DNA of 64,000 nucleotides from Hyphomicrobium sp. ghe19 (GTDB lineage: Bacteria; Pseudomonadota; Alphaproteobacteria; Rhizobiales; Hyphomicrobiaceae), in contig NZ_LR743509.1 in assembly GCF_902712875.1 (NCBI RefSeq), forward strand, positions 3,362,001 to 3,426,000. Reading direction: 5' to 3'. Below, piece by piece: positions 45,080 to 54,171 of the stretch (the stretch's first letter is position 1; each line of letters opens with the position of its first letter). The position numbers were made by a program, and so were the translations under genes. The notes under the pieces were generated by a model. It worked only from the letters and a program-made list of their open reading frames with translations, was not told where the DNA came from and did not search any database.

Positions 45080-46558
45080 TCAGCCGCCGCCCTTCAGATA
45101 CCAGCCCCACGGCTCACGGGTTGTGTAGGCAGTGATCTGCTTCGGCTCGAGGAAGTTGTTCAGTCCCCAAGTTCCAAGCTCGCGACCGACACCGCTTTTT
45201 TTCACACCGCCCCATGGTGGCTCGAGAAAATTCGGCTGCGAGCAATTGATCCAAACGACGCCGGCCTCGAAGGCATCGGCGACGCGTTCCGCCCTCTTCA
45301 AGTCGCCCGACATGACGGCTGCGGCCAAGCCGAACTCGCTATCATTGGCCAAGGTCAGGGCTTCGTCTTCCGTATCGAACGTCGTGACGGCAAGGACGGG
45401 GCCAAAAATCTCCTCGCGCCAAATTCGCGCAGTAGGCGCCACATCGGCAAAGATCGTCGGCTCCAGGAAGTGGCCTTCGTTGAGATGCGAGGGGCGGCCG
45501 CCGCCGGTTACGAGCGTTGCCTCGCTCTTTCCGGCATCTATATATCCAAGCACCTTGTCGTATTGGGTTTTGCTGACGAGCGGTCCCAGCAGTGTGCCCG
45601 GCGCCATGCCGTCGCCGATCGTGATCTTCTTGGCTTCCGCTGAGAGCCGGTCGATGAGCTTCGGCGCGATGCCCTTCTCGACAATCATCCGCGATGTGGC
45701 GCTGCAGACTTGTCCCTGATTCCAGAAGATCCCGAACATCACCCATTCGACGGCCTGCTCAATGTCGGCGTCGTCAAAGATGATGATCGGTGATTTTCCG
45801 CCTAGCTCCAGGCTGATGCTTTTGACATCGCGCGCCGCGGCGGACGCAACGGCAATGCCCGTCGGGACGGAGCCCGTGAAGGCAAGCTTGCGGACATCGG
45901 GATGCGACGCGAGACGCGCGCCAGCGTCCGCTCCATATCCCGTGACGACATTCAAGACGCCATTGGGCAGGCCCGCTTCCGCTGCGATGCGCGCGAGTTC
46001 CAGCGCGGTCAGCGGCGTGTACTCGGACGGCTTCAGCACGACCGCGCAGCCTGCCGCGATCGCAGGCGCGACCTTCCATGCCGCCATCAACAGGGGATAG
46101 TTCCACGGCACGATGAGCCCGGCGACGCCTGCTGGCATGTATTTGACGCGCGACTGAAAACGCGCGTCGGGCACGCCGATGATTTCGCCTTGGCGCGAGT
46201 CCAATTCCTCCGCGTACGTTGCGTAGAGATTGAAGCAATACGCGGCGTCACCGATGTCCCAGAGGGCTTCAGGGAGCGGCTTGCCGTTGTCTCTTACCTC
46301 GATCTCGGCGAGCGCCTGCTTTTGCTCTTCAATCGCCGCGCCGATCGCGCGAAGGAATGCGGCCCGATCACGGCCGGTCGTGCGCGACCATGGGCCGGCC
46401 ATCGCGGCCATCGCGGCGGCGACTGCCGCGTCGATATCCGCTGCTGATCCGGCAGCGCAGCGGTGGAAGGTTCGTTCGTTTGCCGGGTTGACGACGTCGA
46501 GCGTGCGAGCACCCAGCGCGTCGCACCACTTTCCGTCGATGAAAAGTTTCGATTGCAT
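45080..46558 (-). CDS. Aldehyde dehydrogenase of the betaine-aldehyde-dehydrogenase type
   Basis: A 492-residue NAD-dependent ALDH. Start at ATG 46558 (QSKLFIDGKWCDALG). Motifs: VAGLIVPWNYPLLMAAWKVA, FTGSVPTG, ELGGKSPIIIFDDAD (catalytic Glu), the FWNQGQVCSATSR catalytic Cys, and EIFGPV. The overall pattern is like aldehyde dehydrogenases acting on amino- or betaine-aldehydes. It lies 34 bp downstream of the phospho-lyase-like gene, so it probably oxidises the aldehyde that enzyme releases. Confidence 0.9.
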   Translation of the reverse strand: MQSKLFIDGKWCDALGARTLDVVNPANERTFHRCAAGSAADIDAAVAAAMAAMAGPWSRTTGRDRAAFLRAIGAAIEEQKQALAEIEVRDNGKPLPEALWDIGDAAYCFNLYATYAEELDSRQGEIIGVPDARFQSRVKYMPAGVAGLIVPWNYPLLMAAWKVAPAIAAGCAVVLKPSEYTPLTALELARIAAEAGLPNGVLNVVTGYGADAGARLASHPDVRKLAFTGSVPTGIAVASAAARDVKSISLELGGKSPIIIFDDADIEQAVEWVMFGIFWNQGQVCSATSRMIVEKGIAPKLIDRLSAEAKKITIGDGMAPGTLLGPLVSKTQYDKVLGYIDAGKSEATLVTGGGRPSHLNEGHFLEPTIFADVAPTARIWREEIFGPVLAVTTFDTEDEALTLANDSEFGLAAAVMSGDLKRAERVADAFEAGVVWINCSQPNFLEPPWGGVKKSGVGRELGTWGLNNFLEPKQITAYTTREPWGWYLKGGG

Positions 46559-46592
46559 CACAGTTCCGGGTAGACAGTTTCTGGATCGGGTT

Positions 46593-47930
46593 TCAGATGA
46601 CTTTCGCCAACGTGCTTCTGAAGCCATCGATAAAGATATCGGCATGCTCTCGAGTAAAGCAGAGCGGCGGACGGATCTTCAAGACGTTGCCGTGACCGCC
46701 TGCTATCCCGATGAGGATATTGCGCTCGCGCATGCCATTGACGATTCTCTCGGCGAGAGCGCGGTCGGGCGCGGCTGACGCCTTATCCTTCACGAGTTCG
46801 AGGCCGATGTAGAGGCCGGAGCCGCGAACATCGCCGACGCGCTCGCCATTGCCTCCGGCAATGCGAAGCTCCGAGCGGAGATAGGCGCCGGTATCAAAGG
46901 CGTTTTCCTGCAAGCCTTCCTCGTTCAAGACATCCAAGACTGCCAATCCCGCAGCAGCCGCGACCGGATTGCCGCCGAATGTGTTGAAATAACCGGATCT
47001 CGATCCGAATGACTCGAGCATAGCGGGTTTGACAGCGACGCCGCCCATCGGAAAGCCGTTGCCCATCGGTTTTCCCATTACGACCATGTCGGGCACCACG
47101 CCGTGGCGGGCGAAACCCCACATCTTCTCTCCCGTGCGGCCGAAGCCGGGCTGAACTTCATCGGCGATGTAGACGCCTCCTGCGTCGCGCACTGCCGCGA
47201 CGGCTTCGGTGAGAAATCCCGGCTCGCCCGGGTAGACGCCGTCGCTCGAGAAGATGCTGTCGGCGATCAACCCGGCGAGGCGAATGCCGGCTGCCTCCAT
47301 TCCCGCAATGGCTTTGCGAATGTCCTCGGCGAATTTGGCTCCGATGGCTCCGCTACCATGGCGATACGTGTCTGGTGCGGGCACGAGGAACACGTACGGC
47401 GGCCGCGGCTCGGCGCTCGCGGACGATGGCGATATCTCCGTCACGGCCGTGGTGTTGCCGTGATAGGCGTTCTCGGTCACGATGAAGCCCGTGCCGCCTG
47501 TCACTGCGCGGGCGATGCGCAGTGCGAGATCGCCGCTTTCGCTGCCGGTGCACGTAAACACGATATTCGAGACCGGCTCCGGCATCGTGGCCAGAAGCCG
47601 TTCGGCATACGTGTAGATATTGTCGTATAGGTAACGGGTGTGGGTATTCAGCGTGCCGAGCTGCCGCGATATGGCTTCGACGACGCGGGGATGACAGTGC
47701 CCGACGGACGGCACGTTGTTGTAGGCGTCGAGATAGCGCGTGCCATCGGCATCGTGGAGCCAGACGCCCTCGGCCCTGACGAGGTTCAGCGGCCGTTCGT
47801 AAAACAGCATCGAGGTCGGCCCGAATGTCTGCTTCCGGCGTTTGACGAGGCTCGTGACCGCGGGCGGCAACTTGTCGGCCGCGTTCATGTCGAAGGCATT
47901 GAGATCGAGAATTTTTCGCGTAGCTTCCAT
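46593..47930 (-). CDS. Class III PLP enzyme of the phosphoethanolamine / hydroxylysine-phosphate phospho-lyase group
   Basis: A 445-residue fold-type I enzyme from the ATG at 47930 (aagggg before it). Compared from memory with human ETNPPL and PHYKPL, many of the group's motifs recur: [57 protein letters not shown] (PLP lysine) and [12 protein letters not shown]. These enzymes cleave amino-alcohol phosphates to aldehyde, ammonia and phosphate; they do not transaminate. The usual GSEAND reads GSESGD. A kinase of the APH family lies at 57926, so a kinase and lyase pair is plausible. A true aminotransferase remains the alternative. Confidence 0.8.
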   Translation of the reverse strand: MEATRKILDLNAFDMNAADKLPPAVTSLVKRRKQTFGPTSMLFYERPLNLVRAEGVWLHDADGTRYLDAYNNVPSVGHCHPRVVEAISRQLGTLNTHTRYLYDNIYTYAERLLATMPEPVSNIVFTCTGSESGDLALRIARAVTGGTGFIVTENAYHGNTTAVTEISPSSASAEPRPPYVFLVPAPDTYRHGSGAIGAKFAEDIRKAIAGMEAAGIRLAGLIADSIFSSDGVYPGEPGFLTEAVAAVRDAGGVYIADEVQPGFGRTGEKMWGFARHGVVPDMVVMGKPMGNGFPMGGVAVKPAMLESFGSRSGYFNTFGGNPVAAAAGLAVLDVLNEEGLQENAFDTGAYLRSELRIAGGNGERVGDVRGSGLYIGLELVKDKASAAPDRALAERIVNGMRERNILIGIAGGHGNVLKIRPPLCFTREHADIFIDGFRSTLAKVI

Positions 47931-48169
47931 AGGGCCCCTTGGGCAAGCTCCCTGGCAAATGGGCTGCGTCTCCGCATCGGTATCGCTCAATATAGGGCAC
48001 GCCGCCGGCAACAGCTTGACCCTTGGACGCGGGGCCTGTTCAGTTTGACAGGAGCCGCGGCCGGAGAACCCCGTCAACTTCGGGGCTGCTCTGGTCAAAT
48101 CCCGTGGCGGCGCTCAGAGTAACGTCGGTTCCGATTGCAATCGGGCTCTCCATCGTCGAGAAAACAAGC

Positions 48170-50452
48170 ATGACTGATGAAACGCAGGCACGGCCGAATC
48201 GTTGGAAGCGATTTTCCGATTGGGACGAGCGCCCGCTCAGGCTCGACAAATTCGCCGCCGAAGATGCTGCGAGCGGGTTTTCGGCGTTCAAGAGCCCCTT
48301 CGATCCCAAACCAGGGTTGTCTCTCGGCGCTGGCGTCGTCGAGTCCATGGATGGCATCGCCGTCCGCGACTTCGATATGATCGACGTTTTCATTGCCCGC
48401 TATCATCTCGATCCCGAAATTGCGCCGGAAGCGATGGCGATGCCGTCTCTCGAAGTGGCGCGCATGCTCGTCGACATGAACGTGCCGCGGAAGACGCTGG
48501 TTCGGCTCGCGCACGGCATGACGCCCGCCAAGCTCGCCGATGTCGTCAGTCATCTTTCATCGCTCGAGATCGCTTTCGCCTACAGCAAGATGCGGGCGCG
48601 GCAGACGCCCGGCAATCAAGCGCACGTCACGAACGCGAAAGACGACCCCCTGCAGATGGCGGCCGATGCCGCAACTGCCGTGGCGTTCGGCTTCGACGAA
48701 ATCGAGACGACGATGCGAGTTGCGCGCAACTCCTGGTCGAACGCCGTCGCTTGCGCCGTCGGGGCCGCCGTCGGACGGTGGGGCGCGCTCTTTCAGTGCT
48801 CCAGCGAAGAAGCGGAAGAACTCAAGATCGGCATGGCGGGCTTCACTTCCTACGCCGAGACCGTGTCGGTCTACGGCACCGAGAAGAGCTTCATCGACGG
48901 CGACGATACGCCTTGGTCGAAAGCATTTCTCGCGGCGGCCTACGCTTCGCGGGGCATCAAGATGCGGTGCACGTCGGGTGCGGGCTCCGAGTTGCTGATG
49001 GGCTTTCACGACCGCAAATCGTTGCTCTATCTCGAGGCGCGGTGCCTTTGCCTGCAGCGCGCGATGGGCGTGCAGGGCACGCAGAACGGCGGCATCGACG
49101 GGGCGCCCGTCACGTGCACCGTTCCCGGCGGCATGCGCGAATTGATGGCCGAGAACCTGATCGCCGTCTGGCTCGATCTCGAATGCGCGTCCGGCAACGA
49201 CGCTCGCGCGACGGAATCGGAAATCCGCGTCGGCGCAAAGATCCTGCCGTATCTCATCGCGGGGTCCGATCTCATCTGTTCCGGCTTCGGCTCGATCCTC
49301 AAGTACGACAATTCGTTCAACGCCTCGCTGCTCAACGGTGAGGAGCTCGAGGATTATCTGGTTCTGCAGCGCGACTTCGAGGCCGATGGCGGGCTTACTC
49401 CGGTCGGCGAGACGCGCGTCATGGAGCTCAGGTCGCGGGCCGTCGATGCGATCAGCGCTGTTTTGGAAGAACTCGGGCTCGCGAAACCGACTGCCGACAT
49501 GAAGCTCTCGGTCGTTGCCGCGTCCGGCTCGGATGAAACGCGGACGTTTTCCGGCCGCGACGTGGCGCTGATCAGCGAAGCCATCTACGACCGGTCGATC
49601 ACGGTCATCGACGTCATCAAGGCGCTTGCGGCGCGGGGTTTCACCGAAGAGGCGGAAAACCTGCTGAAGCTCGTGAGGCTCCGCGTTTCCGGCGATTATC
49701 TGCAGACGTCGGCGGTCGTTCGCGACGGGCGCATCGTCAGCGCCGTCAACAATCCCAACGATTATCAGGGTCCCGGCACCGGCTACCGTCTCACCGAGGA
49801 GCGTCGCGAGGAAATCGTCGCCATTCGCGATGTGCTGACGCGCCAGGAAGTGCTGCGGGTCGAGGCGGCCGTCAGGCCCGGGGAAGTGACCCGGGTCGCC
49901 TACCGGCCGACAGGCCCCGCCGCCGCAACCCACAATCCGAAGGAAGTCGTCATCGGCATCAGCCCAGCTTTCGGGCTGAAGCTCTTTCAAACGGTCGCCG
50001 GTCATCCCCTCTCCGCGATTTTGCGGGTGCTGATCGCCGGCATAACGGAAGGCGGCTGCACAGCCCGCGTCGTCCGGATGCGCCACACGGCAGATACCTC
50101 GTTCCTCGGGCTCAGCGCGGCGCGGCTCGCCGGCTCCGGCATCGGGATCGGCATCCAGGCAAAGGGCACCGCCGTCATTCATCAGAAAGACAGGCTGCCG
50201 CACAACAATCTCGAGCTCTTCTCGAATTCGCCGATCACCAAGATCGAACATTACAAGCGGATGGGGCTCAACGCGGCCGCCTATGCGCTCGGCGAAATGC
50301 CCGAGCCCGTCATCGTGCCGACGCGCGGCGAGGCCATGGGCTCACGCTACCATGCGAGGGTTTCGCTCATCTATGCGATCGAGACGGAGATGACGTCTGA
50401 AGGCGCCGAACCAGAAGAGATCGATGTAATGTTCCTCGGAGCCGCCGCATGA
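48170..50452 (+). CDS. Coenzyme-B12-dependent diol dehydratase, large and medium subunits fused
   Basis: A 760-residue fusion of the PduC-like subunit (about 1-560) and PduD-like subunit (about 565-760, VVIGISPAFGLKLFQTVAGHP to QAKGTAVIHQKD). Residues equivalent to Klebsiella diol dehydratase are offset by exactly nine: Q150, H152, E179, E230, Q305, D344 and S371 match Gln141, His143, Glu170, Glu221, Gln296, Asp335 and Ser362. Ser301 and Gln336, which contact the substrate end, are D310 and A345. A related substrate, perhaps one with a positive charge, is therefore likely. The small subunit follows with a four-base overlap. No reactivase gene is nearby. The residue comparison is from memory and gapless. 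Confidence 0.92.
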   Translation: MTDETQARPNRWKRFSDWDERPLRLDKFAAEDAASGFSAFKSPFDPKPGLSLGAGVVESMDGIAVRDFDMIDVFIARYHLDPEIAPEAMAMPSLEVARMLVDMNVPRKTLVRLAHGMTPAKLADVVSHLSSLEIAFAYSKMRARQTPGNQAHVTNAKDDPLQMAADAATAVAFGFDEIETTMRVARNSWSNAVACAVGAAVGRWGALFQCSSEEAEELKIGMAGFTSYAETVSVYGTEKSFIDGDDTPWSKAFLAAAYASRGIKMRCTSGAGSELLMGFHDRKSLLYLEARCLCLQRAMGVQGTQNGGIDGAPVTCTVPGGMRELMAENLIAVWLDLECASGNDARATESEIRVGAKILPYLIAGSDLICSGFGSILKYDNSFNASLLNGEELEDYLVLQRDFEADGGLTPVGETRVMELRSRAVDAISAVLEELGLAKPTADMKLSVVAASGSDETRTFSGRDVALISEAIYDRSITVIDVIKALAARGFTEEAENLLKLVRLRVSGDYLQTSAVVRDGRIVSAVNNPNDYQGPGTGYRLTEERREEIVAIRDVLTRQEVLRVEAAVRPGEVTRVAYRPTGPAAATHNPKEVVIGISPAFGLKLFQTVAGHPLSAILRVLIAGITEGGCTARVVRMRHTADTSFLGLSAARLAGSGIGIGIQAKGTAVIHQKDRLPHNNLELFSNSPITKIEHYKRMGLNAAAYALGEMPEPVIVPTRGEAMGSRYHARVSLIYAIETEMTSEGAEPEEIDVMFLGAAA

Positions 50453-50877
50453 CGGGCAAGCCTCTCACAGTCGCCGATTACCCGCTCGCCGAGAACCGGC
50501 CCGATGTCGTCGAGACAAAGGCCGGCAAGAAGCTCGATGACATTACGCTCGAGGGCGTGCTGTCCGACCGCGTGTCGCTCGAAGATCTTCGCATCACGGA
50601 CCGCGCGCTTCGCCAGCAGGCTGAAATCTCGACGGCAGCGGGGCGGCCGACGCTCGCTGCGAATTTCGAGCGCGGGGCGGAGCTGGTGGATGTTCCCCAG
50701 GACGTGATCATGCGGATCTACGAGCTGCTGCGGCCGGGCCGGGCCAGTTCCAAGCAAGAATTGATCGCGGCCGCGAGCGAACTTCGCGAAACTTACGGCG
50801 CCGAGGGCGTCGCGGCCTTCATCGAGGAGGCGGCGGACGTCTACGAGCGCCGCTCTCTCTACAAAAAGCGTTTCTGA
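50449..50877 (+). CDS. Coenzyme-B12-dependent diol dehydratase, small subunit
   Basis: A 142-residue PduE-like subunit. YPLAENRPDVVETKAGKKLDDI near the N-terminus and LRQQAEISTAAGRPTLAANF, then RGAELVDVPQDVIMRIYELLRPGR, are the PduE motifs. It starts in the stop codon of the fused large/medium gene (ATGA). The active enzyme would be a dimer of heterodimers in which the usual three polypeptides are made from two genes. Confidence 0.92.
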   Translation: MTGKPLTVADYPLAENRPDVVETKAGKKLDDITLEGVLSDRVSLEDLRITDRALRQQAEISTAAGRPTLAANFERGAELVDVPQDVIMRIYELLRPGRASSKQELIAAASELRETYGAEGVAAFIEEAADVYERRSLYKKRF

Positions 50878-50887
50878 AAGGACGGGC

Positions 50888-51583
50888 ATGAGCTGGAAGA
50901 CGGGTTATCGATCCATCTATTACGACGGCGCTCCGGAACCAGACGACCCGGATCTCTCCAAGCCCCACACCGCCCTCCTCATCATCGACGTCCAGAACAC
51001 CTACCTTTCTCGGCCGGACCGCGCGTCGCTTTCGCCGGAGGATCAACGGCGTTATGACGCTTGGACGCCCTTTCACAAGCGTATGCATGAAATCGTTCTG
51101 CCGAGAACGAAGGACCTTCTCGAGAGGTTTCGGCGGAACGGAATTGAATGCCTGTTCGCGCGCATCGCCTGCCATACCAAGGACGGCCGCGACCGCTCGC
51201 TATCGCAGAAGATGCCGGGCTGGAACAACCTCCTTCTGCCAAAAGACGAATTGCCGTCCCAGATCGTCCCGGAGCTTCAGCCCATCGGGGACGAGATCGT
51301 CGTTACCAAGACGACAGACAGTGCACTGACGGGTACCAACCTGCGGCTGATCCTGACCAATCTCGGCATCAAAACCGTGGTCTGCTGCGGGATTTTCACG
51401 GACCAGTGCGTCTCGTCGACTGTCCGGAGCCTCGCCGACGAGAGTTTCGCAGTGGTCGTGGTAGAAGATTGCTGCGCCGCCGGGTCAGACGAGCTTCATC
51501 ACAAAGAACTCGAGATCATGAACATGATCTATGGGCACGTCATGTCGAGCGCTGAACTCAACGCCCTGATGAAGCTGACCTAA
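50888..51583 (+). CDS. Isochorismatase-superfamily cysteine hydrolase
   Basis: A 231-residue hydrolase. The catalytic triad is D34 (LLIIDVQN), K141 (VVTKTTDSAL) and C174 (CCGIFTDQCV). This family includes amidases acting on N-carbamoyl compounds, nicotinamide and biuret. The residues lining the pocket do not match one of them to my eye. It starts 10 bp after the small dehydratase subunit, so it is likely to act in the same pathway, for example by releasing an amine or amide from the substrate. Its substrate is unknown. Confidence 0.88.
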   Translation: MSWKTGYRSIYYDGAPEPDDPDLSKPHTALLIIDVQNTYLSRPDRASLSPEDQRRYDAWTPFHKRMHEIVLPRTKDLLERFRRNGIECLFARIACHTKDGRDRSLSQKMPGWNNLLLPKDELPSQIVPELQPIGDEIVVTKTTDSALTGTNLRLILTNLGIKTVVCCGIFTDQCVSSTVRSLADESFAVVVVEDCCAAGSDELHHKELEIMNMIYGHVMSSAELNALMKLT

Positions 51584-51820
51584 ACCGGCTTGACGGCGTC
51601 CAGAAGGTCAAGTTTCCATACAGGAGGGTCAAATCGACTTGGCGGCCCCAGCATACACTGATGCCATCATAGAGGGGGATCTTCCGTTACCGTGGACAAC
51701 AGGCTGCACCGCTCCTTCTTACTCGCCCTCTTCCGCGGACGAGTCCCGTCCATCGCTTTCGTTTCGCCCTGATTGTTTACGGGCAACAACCTCATCATCC
51801 GCTCACCAGGAGTGACAGGC

Positions 51821-52975
51821 ATGTTCGATAGCAAATTCTCACGCCGCGACTTCTTGAAAACCTCGGCGTCCGCGGCGGCGACGCTGGCCGCCACCCAAAT
51901 GGGCCCGTTCGCAGGCCCCGCCCACGCGGCCCGTGACAAGGAACTGAACATCCTCTGTTGGGAAGGTTACAACTCGGCTCAGGTTCTCGATCCCTTCCGT
52001 TCGAGCAAGGGCGCGACGGTCAAGGCCGAAAGCCTGACCAACGATCCGACGATGATCAACCGTCTGCGCGCAGGCGAGATCAACGTTTGGGATCTCATCA
52101 ACGTCAACAATCCCTGGGCGCGCAAAATCATGCTGCCCGAGAAACTGATCAAGCCGCTTGATCGCGCGAAGTTCGAGCCATACTTCGAGAAGATGATGCC
52201 GCAGTTCAAGCCGCCCTACAAATGGGCGATGGACGACTCGGGCAAAGATCTGCTCGGCATGGCCCAGCGGTTCGGGCCCTACTCGTTCGTCGTCAACACC
52301 GACAAGATCAGCCGCAAAACCGCAGAAGACCAGGGCTGGGATCTCTTCAATGATCCGAAGCTCGCAGGCCGCTTCGGCATTCTGGAGTCCGACGACTGGA
52401 ACGTGTTCGGCATCTGCTGCATCGCCGGCTTCGATCCGTACAAGGCGCACACCGCCGAAGAAGTCGCCAAGTTCGAGGAAACCGCAAAGCGCGTTCTGAA
52501 GAACAAGAAGGTCGTGGGCGACATCGCCACCATGAACCAAGCCATGATTTCCGGCGAAATCGATTGCCACCTCACGGGCGGAACGTACTCCGCGTCTCCC
52601 GCGCGCGCGGACGGCCATTTGAATTTGCGTGGCATCACGCCAAACAAGGGTCCTCTTGCCGGCGGCAAGGGCGGCATCGCCTGGATCGAGATCACCTCGG
52701 TCGTCAACAACCCGCAGGGCTCTCCGCTCGCTGAGCAGTTCCTGGAATACGTGCAGACTCCCGAGGTCGCGCACACAGTGGCGTTCGCCGAAGGCACATT
52801 CAACCCGGTCGCTCAGATGGGTAACCCCGATTGCTTCAAGCTCTTCAGCAAAGACCAGCTCGAGGCCATTCAGTGGGACAGCCTCGAAGAAGAGATGGCG
52901 CGCTCGGCCGAGTACGACATCGTTCCCGACTACGACAAACTGCTCGACATCTGGAACGCAGCGAAGAAATCTTGA
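51821..52975 (+). CDS. Polyamine-type ABC transporter substrate-binding protein with Tat signal
   Basis: A 384-residue periplasmic binding protein. The start at 51821 gives a twin-arginine signal (SRRDFLKTSASAAATLAAT), so it is folded in the cytoplasm before export. The mature part resembles PotD: LNILCWEGYNSAQVLDPF, INVWDLINVNNPWARKIM, and TGGTYSASPARADGHLNL. Aromatic residues in the pocket suit a cation. It is followed by its ATPase and two permeases, and it lies downstream of the diol dehydratase genes after a 237-bp gap that may hold its own promoter. Confidence 0.9.
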   Translation: MFDSKFSRRDFLKTSASAAATLAATQMGPFAGPAHAARDKELNILCWEGYNSAQVLDPFRSSKGATVKAESLTNDPTMINRLRAGEINVWDLINVNNPWARKIMLPEKLIKPLDRAKFEPYFEKMMPQFKPPYKWAMDDSGKDLLGMAQRFGPYSFVVNTDKISRKTAEDQGWDLFNDPKLAGRFGILESDDWNVFGICCIAGFDPYKAHTAEEVAKFEETAKRVLKNKKVVGDIATMNQAMISGEIDCHLTGGTYSASPARADGHLNLRGITPNKGPLAGGKGGIAWIEITSVVNNPQGSPLAEQFLEYVQTPEVAHTVAFAEGTFNPVAQMGNPDCFKLFSKDQLEAIQWDSLEEEMARSAEYDIVPDYDKLLDIWNAAKKS

Positions 52976-53024
52976 GCCACATGACGTTTGCGTCGTGACC
53001 TCAGTAAACGGCATGTAACGCTTC

Positions 53025-53054
53025 GGCCTTCCGCCGCTCGATAGGCGGAAGGCC
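53025..53054 (+). other. Intercistronic hairpin after the binding-protein gene
   Basis: An 11-bp perfect stem, GGCCTTCCGCC and GGCGGAAGGCC, with an 8-nt loop follows the binding-protein stop by 49 bp. It probably protects the binding-protein mRNA or lowers read-through into the ATPase, giving more binding protein than membrane complex. Confidence 0.7.
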
Positions 53055-53097
53055 CGACGCGTTTCTCATTAGCTTTCAAAGAAGTTGGAACTCCTAC

Positions 53098-54171
53098 GTG
53101 ACCGGAACTTCCGAACCTATCCTACGGTTGAAGAACGTTCGAAAAGCGTTCGGCAATCTAGCCGCCGTCGACGATCTCAACCTTTCCATCGGCGAAGGCG
53201 AATTCTTCACGATCGTCGGACCTTCCGGCAGCGGTAAGACGACATTGATCCGCATGCTCGCCGGGATGGAACGTCCGACCTCGGGTGACATCCTGCTGCG
53301 CGACAAGCGCATCAACGACACTCCGGCCAACGAACGGCCGACATGCATGGTGTTTCAGTCGCTCGCACTCTTTCCGCACCGGACGGTCGGGCAGAACATC
53401 GAGTTCGCCTTAAAAATTCGAAATGTCGATCCGGCGACGCGCGAAAAGCGCGCGCGTGAGCTGATGGAGAAATTGCGACTCCCCGCCGACTACTATTCGA
53501 AGAACGTCACGTTGTGTTCGGGCGGCGAGCGCCAGCGCGTCGCCCTTGCCCGTGCGCTCGCATTCGATCCACAGATCCTGTTTTTCGACGAACCGCTTTC
53601 GGCGATCGACTACAAGCTCCGCAAGACGCTCGAGAAAGAGCTGAAGGACATTCACCGCGAAACCGGCAAGACGTTCGTCTACATCACGCACAGCCTCGAA
53701 GAGGCAATGGTGATGAGCGACCGGATCGGCGTCATGCGGCGCGGCAAGCTCATTCAGGTCGGATCCCCGAACGAGATCTATTCGACGCCGCGCTCGCGCT
53801 TCGTCTCCGAGTTCATGGGCGACGTCAACGTGATACCCGTGGAGACCAACGGCCCGGGCTCAGTACGCTCCCAGTCGCTCGGCGCAAGCTTCAAGGTTCC
53901 ACCGGCAGCCATCGACAGCAAAGCGCTGTGCCTGGTCGTCCGGCCCGAGTTCCTGCACTTCCTCAACTCTCCGAGCGACGCGCAGAACAGCCTCAAAGGC
54001 GTTCTCTATAACGAGTACGCACTCGGATCGCGCATTCAATATCAAGTCCGCGTCGGCGAAAAAGTGTTCCTCATCGAAAAGCTTCGCCAGCAGCCCTTCA
54101 AGGGCAAGCTCGACGATGAAGTGCTGATTGGTTGGGATCCGGAAAACTCAATTCTGGTGGCCGACGAATGA
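53098..54171 (+). CDS. Polyamine-type ABC transporter ATP-binding protein
   Basis: A 357-residue ATPase starting with GTG. Walker A GPSGSGKTT (residues 41-49), Q-loop FQSLALFPHRTV, signature LCSGGERQRVALARAL (an unusual Cys at the second position), Walker B ILFFDEPLSAIDYKL, and a C-terminal regulatory TOBE-like domain. It couples to the two permeases and resembles PotA/FbpC. Its stop overlaps the first permease start (ATGA). Confidence 0.92.
   Translation: MTGTSEPILRLKNVRKAFGNLAAVDDLNLSIGEGEFFTIVGPSGSGKTTLIRMLAGMERPTSGDILLRDKRINDTPANERPTCMVFQSLALFPHRTVGQNIEFALKIRNVDPATREKRARELMEKLRLPADYYSKNVTLCSGGERQRVALARALAFDPQILFFDEPLSAIDYKLRKTLEKELKDIHRETGKTFVYITHSLEEAMVMSDRIGVMRRGKLIQVGSPNEIYSTPRSRFVSEFMGDVNVIPVETNGPGSVRSQSLGASFKVPPAAIDSKALCLVVRPEFLHFLNSPSDAQNSLKGVLYNEYALGSRIQYQVRVGEKVFLIEKLRQQPFKGKLDDEVLIGWDPENSILVADE

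Noticed and set aside
46593..47930. Class III aminotransferase as the hopanoid aminotransferase HpnO
   Set aside because: It is 10 kb from the hopanoid operon, sits in an operon with an aldehyde dehydrogenase beside the dehydratase, and carries phospho-lyase-group motifs.
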